64,000 bases of DNA from Saprospiraceae bacterium (GCA_016722295.1 JADKGL010000035.1:7449-71448); one strand, 5' to 3'. Shown: positions 36,274 to 46,420, counted from the stretch's first letter. Notes: a model not told the origin generated them from the sequence alone. Program-made: numbers and translations.

Positions 36274-36945
36274 ATGAAAAATAATTTTTTTAATATTACT
36301 TGTGCATTGAGTAGCATTTTTGTTCTAGGCTTGTTTGCTTCAGCTTGTAAAACTGAAAAATCCAATGCTACAGCAGAGACAGCTAAAATAGTTGTAGACC
36401 CAAATGAACAAAAGCGATTAATGGATAGTGCAGCTAGGGCAGAGGTGATAAGTTATGATCCTTCAAAATTACCAATTTCAGAGAATTTACCTACAGAGGT
36501 TAAGACCGCTTTACGTAATTTGGAAACAAAAAAATTTTCAGATGGAAGCTTAGGTCAACAGTTCTTAGGATTTGCTAAAGCAGGGCACTACGACTTTGGG
36601 GATAAAATGAAATTTTTGAATTTAAAATTTACTCGTGGCACAGCTGATATTCAAGAGTCGAGTGCAGTTGAAATCGATGAATTGGCAGATGTCATGATGC
36701 AGTTTCCAAAATTGAAAATAGTGCTAGAATCACATACTGACAATGAATTAAAACCAGCAAAAAGCGAACAAGTAAGTCAAGCGAGAGCAGATGCAATTAG
36801 AGCAAAGTTGGTAGCCAAGGGTATCGATGAAGCAAGAATCAAAGCTCAGGGTTTTGGCCAGAAGTTTCCAGTAGGCGACAATTCACGAATGGAAGGAAAA
36901 CTTATTAATGATAGAGTTGAAATTCAAATTCTGCGATTTATTTAA
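36274..36945 (+). CDS. OmpA-family lipoprotein
   Basis: A lipobox (LFASAC, Cys near residue 25) anchors the protein in a membrane. The C-terminal half (about 110-223) is an OmpA-like peptidoglycan-binding domain with the conserved SHTDNE Asp and NDRVEI Arg that contact diaminopimelate. The middle region is Lys/Glu-rich. The protein should link the outer membrane to the cell wall. It stands alone and ends in a bidirectional terminator. Confidence 0.9.
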   Translation: MKNNFFNITCALSSIFVLGLFASACKTEKSNATAETAKIVVDPNEQKRLMDSAARAEVISYDPSKLPISENLPTEVKTALRNLETKKFSDGSLGQQFLGFAKAGHYDFGDKMKFLNLKFTRGTADIQESSAVEIDELADVMMQFPKLKIVLESHTDNELKPAKSEQVSQARADAIRAKLVAKGIDEARIKAQGFGQKFPVGDNSRMEGKLINDRVEIQILRFI

Positions 36946-36990
36946 ATCGCAAATAAGGAAGAAGAAGAAAGTGTTACGCAATGATATAAA

Positions 36991-37019
36991 AAAAAGTCCT
37001 CCAATTTGGAGGACTTTTT
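36991..37019. terminator. Bidirectional terminator between convergent genes
   Basis: A perfect inverted repeat with core AGTCCTCCAA/TTGGAGGACT flanked by A-run and T-run can end both the OmpA gene on the plus strand and the coiled-coil gene on the minus strand. Confidence 0.9.
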
Positions 37020-37056
37020 TTATGATATTTTTAAAAGAGTAAAAGTAAAGTTTAAA

Positions 37057-37716
37057 TTATTTCTTTTCAACTTTACCTACATTATTTAATTTAGTAACAA
37101 CAGACTCAACTATTTTAGTTTGAGATTCGATAGTTGCGGTTGATCGTTCTTGATCTTTGCCATTAGTGACTAAATCGGATTCTGCTTTTTTGATTTTTAA
37201 TTTATAGTTTTCGATATCCTTATGAAGTTCAATATTATCTTTCTTAAGTTTTTCTAATTCTTTCTGATTTTTCTTCAAAATAGATTCTTCCTTTTCTAAT
37301 TCTTCACGAATGAGTTCTCGTTTTACTTCGTGCCCGAATTCAGTCATGAACTCAATAGCTGACTTAGACTCGTTAGGATAATCTGTAGAATTGATAAAGC
37401 CAGAACCGTTGTCAAAAAAAGCTACGATTTGATTTTTCTCAGTGGAAATATAAATATTCATTGGATTTTTACCATTGATTGTCTGAATCACAGCACCTTC
37501 AATAAATTCCTCATCTGCTTTTTTGTTTTTGGATAATTTTCCGTATTCCTTTGTATATTTTTTCCAAACTTTATCTATGAACTTCGGTTCAGCTTCAGGA
37601 ATTGTAACTTGAATTCCACTCTGTATACCTAAACTCATTTGTTGTTTAACTTCTTGACACTGTGAATAAACATTCAATGTCACAAAAGAAAGTAGAAATA
37701 ATTGTAAAAATTTCAT
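37057..37716 (-). CDS. Exported coiled-coil protein of unknown function
   Basis: A signal peptide (MKFLQLFLLSFVTLNVYS) precedes a small globular part (about 20-130, ending FGHEVKRELI) and a Lys/Glu-rich coiled coil (about 130-215, heptads such as KNQKELEKLKKDNIELHKDI). I recognise no family. It is likely periplasmic. Confidence 0.7.
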   Translation of the reverse strand: MKFLQLFLLSFVTLNVYSQCQEVKQQMSLGIQSGIQVTIPEAEPKFIDKVWKKYTKEYGKLSKNKKADEEFIEGAVIQTINGKNPMNIYISTEKNQIVAFFDNGSGFINSTDYPNESKSAIEFMTEFGHEVKRELIREELEKEESILKKNQKELEKLKKDNIELHKDIENYKLKIKKAESDLVTNGKDQERSTATIESQTKIVESVVTKLNNVGKVEKK

Positions 37717-37815
37717 ATAGTAATTTTTTTATTTGTAAACAAAAGTAAGCCCAAAACAATTCCAAAAATTATATTTTTCAAATAAATTTTTGTTAAAAAA
37801 CAAATTTGAACGAAT

Positions 37816-39336
37816 TTATTCAGTTTTAAGCTTTGATTTTTCTTCAATAGTAAGACTGATCCAAAGAAATGCTCCAATTGCACAAAATTTGATTAATGAC
37901 GCAAGAATAAAATTTAAGTGCATGAAATTTATCAAAAGCGGCAAGCTAACAACCAAAATCAACGATACGGTTAAATAGCCTAAAATTCTGATCAATGGAT
38001 AATCAATTGGATAATGCTTTTGACCTTGGAGATAGGAACAAACCGCTATAAAAATATTACATATCAATAGGATCCATGCACTTGCATCGACACCATACTT
38101 TGGGATAAGCCATATACTTAGACCAAAAGTAAGCAACAATGAAATGATTGATATCATTGCAGAATTCAACGTTCGATCTGTAAGTTTATACCATGTTGAA
38201 AAATTCGAAGCTAATCCTACAAAATAATTGGACAATAATAAAATGGAAATTAAATGGATTGAACCACTATATCCTGACAGGAAAAGCGTTGCTGCTAGAT
38301 CCCGAAACAAGCATGTCGATATAAGAATGACACAACAAGCAATTGTGAAATAACTTGAAACTTGAGCATACTTTGATTTTGCATCGAGATCTTTTTGATG
38401 TCTAAAAAAAAATGGTTCCGCTGCATAATTGAAAGCTGTGACAAAAATACTCATGATGACAGCTAAGCGAAAAGCTGCATTAAAATCAGCAGAATAGTTG
38501 AAATTTTCGATTGCAGTACCAGGTAATAAATATTTTAGAAAAGAAGTGCTGCCATATTGATTGATAGTGTAAGCTATAGTGACTATGATTAAAGGCCAAA
38601 TGTAATCAACTATTTTTGAAAATCCACTCCAATTTGGTTTTGTGAAGATTGATTTCCACTCCTTGTATAAGTATAGAAATGAGAATAAACTTCCTAGTAA
38701 ATTTGCTAATAATAAGAAATACAAAATTGCATTTCCATCTTTTTTAAAATAGCTAAATTCTGAGCTCCATTTAGGTAAGAAGTATAAAAATAAAAAAACA
38801 AAAAGTAAATTTAGCAAGACGCTAAGTACTTTTATTATTGCATATTCTTTGGCTTTTCCATCAAATCTCAATTTAGCGAATGGCAAAGAGCAAATTACAT
38901 CCAATATGATAATCCATACAGCTAATAAAATATGAGATTCCAAGTTTGGAAATTTTAAAATGGCATTCAGTTGCGAATTAAAAACATAAACAAGTAAAAC
39001 AAAAGCCGCACATGAAAGCCAAATAAATTGAGATGCTTGAATAAATATTTTATTTTTAAAATCATCTTCTTTCGCAAATCGAAAGTAAGCAGTCTCCATG
39101 CGGTAAGTAAGGAAAGCTATGCCAAGTGCTATATAAAAATAAATATCAGCATGAATAGATAAAAATCCTTTGGTGTCTCTAAATAAAGTTGTGAGGAACG
39201 GGGTGAGTAAAATAAAATTTAGAACACGTACCAAACTGTAGCTTAAGCCATAAATGACAGTTTCTTTTACCAATGACTTGAGTACAGACAATTTTTTTTT
39301 TAGAATTTGCACAAACTTATGAAAACTTTGCTTCAC
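37816..39336 (-). CDS. Polysaccharide/lipid-linked oligosaccharide flippase (Wzx/MATE type)
   Basis: The 506-residue protein is almost wholly hydrophobic, with about 14 predicted membrane helices and the pattern VLNFILLTPFLTTLF at helix 1 and an AxFRLAVIMSIFVTAFNYAAEPFFF helix, characteristic of the PST/MVF flippase superfamily. It should move undecaprenyl-linked sugar units or related lipids across the inner membrane. No glycosyltransferases lie nearby, so the substrate cannot be told. Confidence 0.85.
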   Translation of the reverse strand: MKQSFHKFVQILKKKLSVLKSLVKETVIYGLSYSLVRVLNFILLTPFLTTLFRDTKGFLSIHADIYFYIALGIAFLTYRMETAYFRFAKEDDFKNKIFIQASQFIWLSCAAFVLLVYVFNSQLNAILKFPNLESHILLAVWIIILDVICSLPFAKLRFDGKAKEYAIIKVLSVLLNLLFVFLFLYFLPKWSSEFSYFKKDGNAILYFLLLANLLGSLFSFLYLYKEWKSIFTKPNWSGFSKIVDYIWPLIIVTIAYTINQYGSTSFLKYLLPGTAIENFNYSADFNAAFRLAVIMSIFVTAFNYAAEPFFFRHQKDLDAKSKYAQVSSYFTIACCVILISTCLFRDLAATLFLSGYSGSIHLISILLLSNYFVGLASNFSTWYKLTDRTLNSAMISIISLLLTFGLSIWLIPKYGVDASAWILLICNIFIAVCSYLQGQKHYPIDYPLIRILGYLTVSLILVVSLPLLINFMHLNFILASLIKFCAIGAFLWISLTIEEKSKLKTE

Positions 39337-39445
39337 TGCAAGAAATAATTTTTTCTTACAATACTTATTGTATTGAAAATTAGTGTTTTATAAATAATTA
39401 ATCCTCGTTTTATGGTGATTTAAAAAAACATATTAACTTTAAGCC

Positions 39446-40477
39446 ATGCTTGATATTGAATTATTAAAAAGAATTTGTAATACTCCTGGGGTCTCAGGTT
39501 TTGAGCAGAAGATTCGTGCTTTGATACTTGAAGAAATCCAAGATTGTGTCGATCATATTGAAGTAGATGCTTTAGGGAATATTATAGCAGAAAAAAAGGG
39601 AAAATCAAATCGCAAGTTGCTACTTACTGCACATATGGATGAGATCGGATTTATGGTGCAACATATCGATGAAGAGGGCTTTATTCGATTTATTCCTTTG
39701 GGTGGATTTGATCCAAAGACTTTGACCGCCCAGCGAGTGATCATTCATGGAAAAAAGGACATCATTGGTGTAATGGGTTCAAAGCCCATCCACATCATGA
39801 GTGCAGAAGAAAAAAATAAGGCGACGCAAATAAAAGATTATTTTATAGACACTGGATTGACAAAGGCTGAAGTCCTTGATATCGTATCCATAGGAGATCC
39901 AATCTCTAGAGAGCGCGATTTAATTCAATTGGGCAAATGTATCAATGCAAAATCATTAGACAATCGGATTTCAGTATATATATTAATTAAGCTATTAAAA
40001 TCCCTTAAAGATACTGAACTTGATTTGATATGTGCATTTACAGTTCAAGAAGAGATAGGCTTGCGAGGTGCGAAAATAGCAGGATATAGAGTGGCTGCGG
40101 ATTATGCAATTAATATTGACACAACCATTGCATTTGACGTACCTGGCGCACAATTGCACGAACAAGTGACGAAGTTAGGTCACGGTGTCGCCATCAAAAT
40201 TTATGATACGAGTGCTGTACCAGATTATCGTATGGTCCGCTTTCTAAAAGAATGTGCAGATGGCTTGAAATGGCAATCTGAAATTCTAACAGGTGGTGGA
40301 ACAGATACAGCCTCCATTCAGCTCGCAGGAAATGGGGCAATTACTGGAGCAATATCAATTCCAACAAGAAACATTCATCAAGTGATAGAAATGGTTCATG
40401 AAGAAGACTGCGAAGCAGCTATTCAATTATTAAAAAATGTGGTAAGACAAATTCCTGATTTTGATTGGAAATTTTAA
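39446..40477 (+). CDS. M42 family metallopeptidase (glutamyl/cellulase-type aminopeptidase)
   Basis: The 343-residue protein shows the M42 di-metal ligands in order: TAHMDEIGFMV (His), SLDNRIS (Asp), TVQEEIGLRGA (Glu-Glu), NIDTTIAFD (Asp) and TRNIHQ (His). These are tetrahedral dodecameric aminopeptidases of the cytoplasm. The stop is followed at once by a pterin dehydratase gene and an aminotransferase gene, so the three form an operon. Confidence 0.93.
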   Translation: MLDIELLKRICNTPGVSGFEQKIRALILEEIQDCVDHIEVDALGNIIAEKKGKSNRKLLLTAHMDEIGFMVQHIDEEGFIRFIPLGGFDPKTLTAQRVIIHGKKDIIGVMGSKPIHIMSAEEKNKATQIKDYFIDTGLTKAEVLDIVSIGDPISRERDLIQLGKCINAKSLDNRISVYILIKLLKSLKDTELDLICAFTVQEEIGLRGAKIAGYRVAADYAINIDTTIAFDVPGAQLHEQVTKLGHGVAIKIYDTSAVPDYRMVRFLKECADGLKWQSEILTGGGTDTASIQLAGNGAITGAISIPTRNIHQVIEMVHEEDCEAAIQLLKNVVRQIPDFDWKF

Positions 40478-40489
40478 TTGTATAAGAAA

Positions 40490-40753
40490 ATGTGGGAAGA
40501 AAAAGACAATGCATTGCATACGAGTTTAAAATTTAAAAATTTTCGTGAAGCATTTGCTTTCATGACTGAGGTTGCGATCGAATGTGAAAAATTAAATCAC
40601 CATCCTCGTTGGACTAATGTTTGGGATACGATAGATATTGAATTAAATACTCATTCAGCAGGAAATATTGTCACAGAATTAGATCATAAATTGGCAAAAA
40701 AGATTGAATCCATCTTTAGTAAATATAAACTAAAATTAGCAAAAGATGTATAG
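40490..40753 (+). CDS. 4a-hydroxytetrahydrobiopterin dehydratase (pterin carbinolamine dehydratase)
   Basis: The short protein has the family motif NHHPRWTNVWDTIDI with its catalytic His pair, and a flanking FxFKNFxEAFAFM-type start. It recycles the pterin cofactor after aromatic amino-acid hydroxylation. The frame opens at TTG (40478); the ATG at 40490 gives the usual MWEEKDNAL N-terminus. It overlaps the following aminotransferase by 8 nt. Confidence 0.9.
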   Translation: MWEEKDNALHTSLKFKNFREAFAFMTEVAIECEKLNHHPRWTNVWDTIDIELNTHSAGNIVTELDHKLAKKIESIFSKYKLKLAKDV

Positions 40754-41879
40754 TAAATTGCCACAAGTCGGGCAAAGTATTTTTGCGCAAATGACTGCTT
40801 TGGCGAATCAATATCAAGCTATAAATCTTGCGCAGGGGTTTCCAAATTTTAATCCACCAGATGCACTAATTGAATTTTTTTATGGAGCTTTGAAAAGTGG
40901 AATGAATCAATATGCGCCTATGCCCGGATATCTACCATTGCGAGAGCAAATTGCAAATCGAATGTATAGTAGATATAATAAAACGGTTGACCCACAAAGC
41001 GAAATTACGATTACAACTGGCGCTACACAAGCGATTTATTCTATTATCTCAGCATGTATTTCTCCAGGCGATAAAGCCTTGATTTTGGAGCCTGCTTATG
41101 ATTCATATGGTCCATCTGTTCTCGTAAATAGCGGTATTCCGATCTATGTTCGAATGGATGAACCAAGCTTTGATATCCCTTGGCAAAAAATAAAGGATGC
41201 CATTCAACAGAATGATATAAAAGTAATGATTTTAAATAATCCTCATAATCCCACAGGTCGAATATGGACTAGAGAAGATTACATGAAATTAATTGAAATC
41301 ACAAAGGATAAGAAGATACTATTTATTTTTGATGAAGTCTATGATGCATTAGTTTATGATGGTAAAAAACATATCAGTGCTTTAGAATTTCCAGAGTTTT
41401 GGGAAAATAGTTTTGTATGTTTTTCGTTTGGTAAAACTTTTCATACTACCGGTTGGAAGATCGCTTATACTATTGCTCCAATAGACCTAACAAATGAACT
41501 ACGAAAATTGCATCAGTTTACTGTATTCTCGGTTAATACTCCTGGTCAATATGCCAATGCAAAGTTTATGGAGTATGATCCTGATTTTATCAATGGCTTA
41601 TCAGCTTTTTATGAAGTAAAAAGAAACTTTTTTTTAGAAGGATTGAAAGAAACAAATTTTTCAGCATTGCCATGCGAAGGTTCATATTTTGTTTTGGCGC
41701 AACACGAAAACTGTGTCAATGATGAAGCTTTTTGTCATCATTTAGTAAAAGATAAAAAAGTAGCGGCTGTGCCAATTTCAGCTTTTTATCACGATCGTTA
41801 CGATCCAAAAATAATTCGATTTTGCTTTGCAAAGACAGATGATCTTTTAGAAAGCGCTTTGACTTTATTAAAGGAGTGA
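40746..41879 (+). CDS. Methionine aminotransferase (class I/II PLP enzyme)
   Basis: The 377-residue fold-type I PLP enzyme has the start INLAQGFPNFNPP, the NNPHNPTGR loop, DEVYDALVYD and the Schiff-base Lys in SFGKTFHTTGWK. It matches YbdL-type methionine aminotransferases or kynurenine aminotransferases, used in methionine salvage or kynurenine metabolism. Its start lies inside the end of the pterin dehydratase gene, indicating translational coupling. Confidence 0.9.
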   Translation: MYSKLPQVGQSIFAQMTALANQYQAINLAQGFPNFNPPDALIEFFYGALKSGMNQYAPMPGYLPLREQIANRMYSRYNKTVDPQSEITITTGATQAIYSIISACISPGDKALILEPAYDSYGPSVLVNSGIPIYVRMDEPSFDIPWQKIKDAIQQNDIKVMILNNPHNPTGRIWTREDYMKLIEITKDKKILFIFDEVYDALVYDGKKHISALEFPEFWENSFVCFSFGKTFHTTGWKIAYTIAPIDLTNELRKLHQFTVFSVNTPGQYANAKFMEYDPDFINGLSAFYEVKRNFFLEGLKETNFSALPCEGSYFVLAQHENCVNDEAFCHHLVKDKKVAAVPISAFYHDRYDPKIIRFCFAKTDDLLESALTLLKE

Positions 41880-42312
41880 TTATTTTTTAATGAGCCAATG
41901 TTTTTAATGTGATAATTAGTTAATGAGAGAATGTGAGAATGAATTTGCAAATGAGCATAATTTGCAAATCTGCAAATGGTGTTCAAATAGCTCCGGAGGA
42001 GCGATATGTTAATAAAAAAATTCAAAAAAATTTTCGAGCCCCAGAGGAGTGACATGTTCTTCAATGTGATAATTGGATAATGAGCTAATGTTAGAATTAA
42101 TTTCAAAATACAGTAGTCATAAAGTCCTCCATTTTCAAGGGAGGATTTAGGTGGGTTATTACGAACTATTTTAGCTATGTAATTCGGCACATGAGTATTG
42201 AAAGATTCTTTTATTAAATAGCTATATGCAAGTTTATTCAATAAATCATCACTATATAATATAATTTTTTTATATTTGCATAAGAGAATCTACATTACAA
42301 TAATTAAGATAC
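41880..42312. other. Intergenic repeat region
   Basis: This 433-nt gap has no gene. It holds an element repeated at 44097-44220, two near-copies of a GGAGGAGC-type element (41989-42010 and 42037-42058, the first with the hairpin GCTCCGGAGGAGC), a TCCTCC/GGGAGGA hairpin near 42122-42148, and a TATATTTG box (42271-42278) 34 nt before the next ATG that matches the -7 consensus but lacks a clear -33. Confidence 0.6.
41900..41979 (+). repeat. Intergenic repeat, copy 1
   Basis: The core (41937-41979) combines GAATGAATTTGCAAATGAGC and TGCAAATCTGCAAATGG and is preceded by phrases of the type AATGTGATAATTAGTTAATG. A near-copy is at 44097-44164, on the other side of one gene. Confidence 0.7.
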
Positions 42313-44076
42313 ATGAAACCGACATTTAATATAATTCTACTAATCCTGACGGCAATAACACTTTCCGCTCAAAAGTACGACTACAACTGGTTTACTGGCT
42401 ATAGTTTTAGGGAAGATACAATTAATCCTAATTTCCGAATCACACATTGGCAATTCAATACGCCAAGTTTAAATCCAAAGTTTAGTTATGATACATTTAA
42501 GCACATAGATTTTGCATGGGCAGTGAATAATATGTCGGATTTTGACGGTAATTTTTTATTTAATTACAATGGTGCTTACCTAGAAAATTACAAGAATGAA
42601 CCAATTCAAAATGGAGCATTAACAGATGAACAAATATTTGGAAAATTTAATCAAACTGCAATTATATTGCCTTCATTTTTAAGTGATACATATAATCTTT
42701 TTCACAAAATTTATCATAGCTTTAACGGAATATTTACAGGTGCTGAACAAATTTTTCATTCTAATATCACTATTAATAAAGCAACTGATGGAATAATCAA
42801 TTTTAAAAACAAGAAAATTGTCAATGACACGCTAGATCTACAAGGATTTAATGCGGTAAAGCATGCTAATGGTAGAGATTGGATTATTTTAGACTTTGAG
42901 TATAATAATGAGGGATACAAGTCTATATTATTTAGAAATAATTCTGTGCATAACATAAATTCAAATAAATTAATAAATTTTACCGAAAATATAAATATTC
43001 AAACTGCTGTTAGTCCTAATGGGAAATATTTTTTAGTAGCATCTGTTCCAAATCACGTTGATTCAACCAGTGCAATTATTTCTCTTTTTAATTTTAAAAG
43101 AGAATCTGGCTTGATAAATTTAGTAAAACAATTTTATTTTCCAGATAGCTCCTATTATAATTCAGTTGGTGTTGCATTTTCTCCAAACTCAAAATATTTC
43201 TATATATCTCGCCCAATGGAAATATTTCAGGTAGAAATAGTTGATAGTTTATACAAATTAGAATGTGTCGCAAAATTTGATGGGTTTGTCACTGAACCAG
43301 TTAATGGTTTCTTTGGAAAAACTTATTTTGGCTTTTTGCAAATTGCTCCAGATGGTAGGATATATGGTACTTCTAGTTACGCTCAACAAAGATATATTTT
43401 CTATATTAATAAACCAAATCTAAAAGGTAAAGCTTGTGATGTCCGTCAACATGCTATTAAGATCACTATGCATTCTAATCTACCCACCTTCCCCAACTAC
43501 CGTCTCGGTCCCATTGATGGCAGCGAAAGCGACAGTCTCGGCATAGACAATATACCAGTAGCGGAGTTCCGCTATGATCAGGATACGATGAACTATCGCA
43601 GCATAGACTTCACCAATTTAAGTTGGTATGAACCAGAAGAATTCTGGTGGGATTGGGGCGATGGATCACAGCCATATTATACTACAGTTTGGGATACATC
43701 GATCATCCATACTTATGCGAAAGATGGCATCTATGAAGTATGTCTTCGCGCTAAAAACAAAAATGGTGAAAGTACCAAATGCAAAAAAATAAACATAGGC
43801 ACCACCGCTACAAAAGATGAAGAAGACAATCCTTTGATCGACATCACGCTTTCACCAAATCCGATGAGAGAAATTCTCATCATACAAGTCAATGACTATC
43901 TCCCTGAAAAAATGATCATGAATCTTTACGATCTACAAGGAAATAAAATCACCACAAAAAGACTTTACGAAGGAAGCAATATCATCAACACAGAATCATT
44001 ATCATCAGGTGTTTATGTTGCAGAAATCATAGAGCGGAATAGGATCGTTAAGTCTGAGAAAATTGTGAAAAATTAA
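42313..44076 (+). CDS. Secreted PKD-domain protein with T9SS sorting tail
   Basis: A signal peptide (MKPTFNIILLILTAITLSAQ) is followed by a WD40-like region of about 380 residues of unknown role (SPNGKYFLVAS, FSPNSKYFYISRP, IAPDGRIYGTSSYA), a PKD domain (about 410-490: FTNLSWYEPEEFWWDWGDGS) and a sorting domain (ITLSPNPMREILIIQ onward). The last third, from about 43480, is noticeably richer in GC than the first two-thirds, suggesting that the PKD and tail part has a different history. Confidence 0.85.
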   Translation: MKPTFNIILLILTAITLSAQKYDYNWFTGYSFREDTINPNFRITHWQFNTPSLNPKFSYDTFKHIDFAWAVNNMSDFDGNFLFNYNGAYLENYKNEPIQNGALTDEQIFGKFNQTAIILPSFLSDTYNLFHKIYHSFNGIFTGAEQIFHSNITINKATDGIINFKNKKIVNDTLDLQGFNAVKHANGRDWIILDFEYNNEGYKSILFRNNSVHNINSNKLINFTENINIQTAVSPNGKYFLVASVPNHVDSTSAIISLFNFKRESGLINLVKQFYFPDSSYYNSVGVAFSPNSKYFYISRPMEIFQVEIVDSLYKLECVAKFDGFVTEPVNGFFGKTYFGFLQIAPDGRIYGTSSYAQQRYIFYINKPNLKGKACDVRQHAIKITMHSNLPTFPNYRLGPIDGSESDSLGIDNIPVAEFRYDQDTMNYRSIDFTNLSWYEPEEFWWDWGDGSQPYYTTVWDTSIIHTYAKDGIYEVCLRAKNKNGESTKCKKINIGTTATKDEEDNPLIDITLSPNPMREILIIQVNDYLPEKMIMNLYDLQGNKITTKRLYEGSNIINTESLSSGVYVAEIIERNRIVKSEKIVKN

Positions 44077-44079
44077 TTA

Positions 44080-44230
44080 GTTAATGTGAGAATTAGTTAA
44101 TTAGAGAATGTGATAATGCGATAATGAATCTGCAAATGAGCATAATATGCAAATCTGCAAATGGTTATTTTAATGAGAGAATTAGTTAATGAGAAAATAG
44201 GATAATGAATTTGCAAATTTGGCAAATTTT
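44080..44230 (+). repeat. Intergenic repeat, copy 2
   Basis: This copy lies downstream of the PKD/T9SS gene and repeats the core seen at 41937-41979 with small changes (TGAATCTGCAAATGAGC and TGCAAATCTGCAAATGG) plus several AATTAGTTAATGAGA phrases. Confidence 0.7.
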
Positions 44231-44336
44231 CAAAAGCTAACTGTTTATGAGAAGATTCATTTGAACTCATTCTTTTGCAATTTTTATTTATTTTAGAAAA
44301 ATTGCATATCTTGTCCTTTGAAAAATCAAAACAAAC

Positions 44337-46376
44337 ATGGAAAATCCACAACTGACCAAATTCAAACCCTTTGTAGATCCCAATATTATAATGGCTGAAT
44401 TCACCATTAAATCTATTGTGCTTGGGATTATCTTTGGTGTAATTTTTGGAGCATCGACTGTTTACCTTGCATTGAAAGCAGGTTTGACAGTATCAGCCTC
44501 AATCCCTATTGCGGTATTGGCCATTAGTTTGGGTAAACGATTTTTTGGTACTACTATTTTAGAAAATAATATTATACAAACGACTGGTTCAGCTGGAGAA
44601 TCGATTGCAGCAGGTGTCGTTTTTACCTTACCTGCATTTTTATTTTTGACAGACAAGGAAGCAGGAAATGCATCTTTTAATTATTGGACAATTTTTACAC
44701 TCGCTGTATTTGGTGGTGTGTTAGGAACATTGATGATGATTCCTCTGCGGAGGTCGCTTATTGTAAAAGAACATGAGACCTTGCCTTATCCTGAAGGTAC
44801 AGCTTGTGCTCACGTATTGATAGCAGGAGAAAAGGGAGGAGATTTTGCTAAAGCAGCATTCCAAGGATTAGGTTTTGCAATGGTTTATGCAGTATTACAA
44901 AAAGTGTTTCATGTCATTGCTGAATTACCAAGTTGGGGAACAGCTCAAGTAAATAAATTTTTTCCTTCTGCTGTAGTATCGAGTGAGATTACACCAGAGT
45001 ATTTAGGTGTGGGATATATCATTGGACCGCGTATAGCAGGAGTATTGGTAGCAGGTGGTGTATTGGCTTCTTTGGGATTAATCCCATTGCTTTCTTATTT
45101 GGTACATCCTGATGTTATTGCTGCACAACTTGCAAAATTAAATTTATTGGATCCTTCACTGCCAAGTCCTCGATTTGGATGGGATCCAGCAACACATACA
45201 ATGACGAATACCGCAGAAGCAGTATATCGTGCATATATTCGCCAGATTGGTGCAGGAGCTGTTGCAGCTGGTGGTTTTATTACATTAATAAAGACTATTC
45301 CTACAATCATTTCATCATTTAAAGAAAGCATGGGTTCTATGAAGGAGAAATCTACAGGACCAGCGATCCGTACTGAAAATGATCTTTCTTTTAAAACTGT
45401 TTTGATAGGTAGTTTAATTTTAGTTGTATTGTTGGGTATCTTGCCACAAATTCCGGGAGATTCAATTTTTAGTAAAATATTAGTTGGGATATTGATTATA
45501 ATTTTTGGGTTTTTCTTTGTTACTGTTTCGAGCAGAATCGTAGGAATTATTGGATCGAGTAATAATCCAATTTCTGGAATGACCATCGCAACAATCATGG
45601 GGACTGCATTAATTTTTATTGCAGTTGGTTGGACAGGCCAAGTGTACGAACCAATGGCTCTGGTAGTAGGTGGTATGATCTGTATCGCAGCAGCAAATGC
45701 AGGTGCTACATCTCAAGATTTAAAGACAGGCTATATCGTAGGAGCTACGCCAAAATATCAGCAACTTGCATTATTCCTCGGTGCAGTATTTTCTTCTATC
45801 GTCATTGGATTTACAGTAAAATATTTAGATACTCCAAGTTCAGAATTAGTTGCTAAAGGAATACACCATGCTATAGGTGAAACCTATGCAGCACCTCAAG
45901 CAACATTGATGGCTACATTGATCAAAGGTTTATTGTCATTTAATTTAGATTGGACATTTGTTTTATCAGGTGTATTTATTGCTATTGTTATGGAATTGTG
46001 TGGAGTGAAAGCACTTTCTTTTGCAGTAGGACTCTATTTGCCACTATCTACAACATTACCAATATTCATAGGTGGTGTGGTCAAAGCAATAGTGGATTGG
46101 AGAGCAAAACGCAAGAATGAAGTTACAGAAGATTCTGAATTGGGGCAAGGAAGTTTATTTGCTACAGGATTAGTAGCAGGTGGTGCATTAGCTGGAGTAG
46201 TAGTCGCGTTGTTGACTGTCAATGAAGGAATAGCAAATAACTTAAAAAGTATAAGTGCTGAACATGGCTTAACAAGCATGTTTGGCGCAGGAGGATATCA
46301 GATATTAGGTGTCTTGTTTTTTGTATTCATGGCCTATACCTTATATCATATCTCCACAAAGAAGCAACGTATTTAA
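44337..46376 (+). CDS. OPT-family oligopeptide transporter
   Basis: The 679-residue polytopic protein has about 15 hydrophobic helices and the OPT hallmarks: KAGLTVSASIPIAVLAIS near the N-terminus, the IIQTTGSAGESIAAGVVFTLPA region, and a YPEGTACAHVLIAG motif. Bacterial OPT proteins take up small peptides or metal chelates with proton symport. It is a single-gene unit with a terminator. Confidence 0.93.
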   Translation: MENPQLTKFKPFVDPNIIMAEFTIKSIVLGIIFGVIFGASTVYLALKAGLTVSASIPIAVLAISLGKRFFGTTILENNIIQTTGSAGESIAAGVVFTLPAFLFLTDKEAGNASFNYWTIFTLAVFGGVLGTLMMIPLRRSLIVKEHETLPYPEGTACAHVLIAGEKGGDFAKAAFQGLGFAMVYAVLQKVFHVIAELPSWGTAQVNKFFPSAVVSSEITPEYLGVGYIIGPRIAGVLVAGGVLASLGLIPLLSYLVHPDVIAAQLAKLNLLDPSLPSPRFGWDPATHTMTNTAEAVYRAYIRQIGAGAVAAGGFITLIKTIPTIISSFKESMGSMKEKSTGPAIRTENDLSFKTVLIGSLILVVLLGILPQIPGDSIFSKILVGILIIIFGFFFVTVSSRIVGIIGSSNNPISGMTIATIMGTALIFIAVGWTGQVYEPMALVVGGMICIAAANAGATSQDLKTGYIVGATPKYQQLALFLGAVFSSIVIGFTVKYLDTPSSELVAKGIHHAIGETYAAPQATLMATLIKGLLSFNLDWTFVLSGVFIAIVMELCGVKALSFAVGLYLPLSTTLPIFIGGVVKAIVDWRAKRKNEVTEDSELGQGSLFATGLVAGGALAGVVVALLTVNEGIANNLKSISAEHGLTSMFGAGGYQILGVLFFVFMAYTLYHISTKKQRI

Positions 46377-46420
46377 AAGTACGGTAGATTCATAGAATCT
46401 ACAAAACCAATTGAAAAGTC

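Noticed and set aside
36991..37019. Palindrome considered as a recombination or operator site
   Set aside because: It lies between convergent stop codons with flanking A- and T-runs, which fits a bidirectional terminator fully.
41989..42058. GGAGGAGC-type repeats considered as a CRISPR array
   Set aside because: Only two imperfect copies with no regular spacers, and no cas genes in the window.
41798..42241. A 147-codon minus-strand frame after the aminotransferase gene
   Set aside because: Most of it runs through intergenic repeats and has repeat-derived composition, so coding is unlikely.
45095..45598. A 167-codon minus-strand frame opposite the OPT transporter
   Set aside because: It is Ile/Pro/Thr-rich, lies wholly inside a confident transporter gene, and reflects codon bias of hydrophobic helices.
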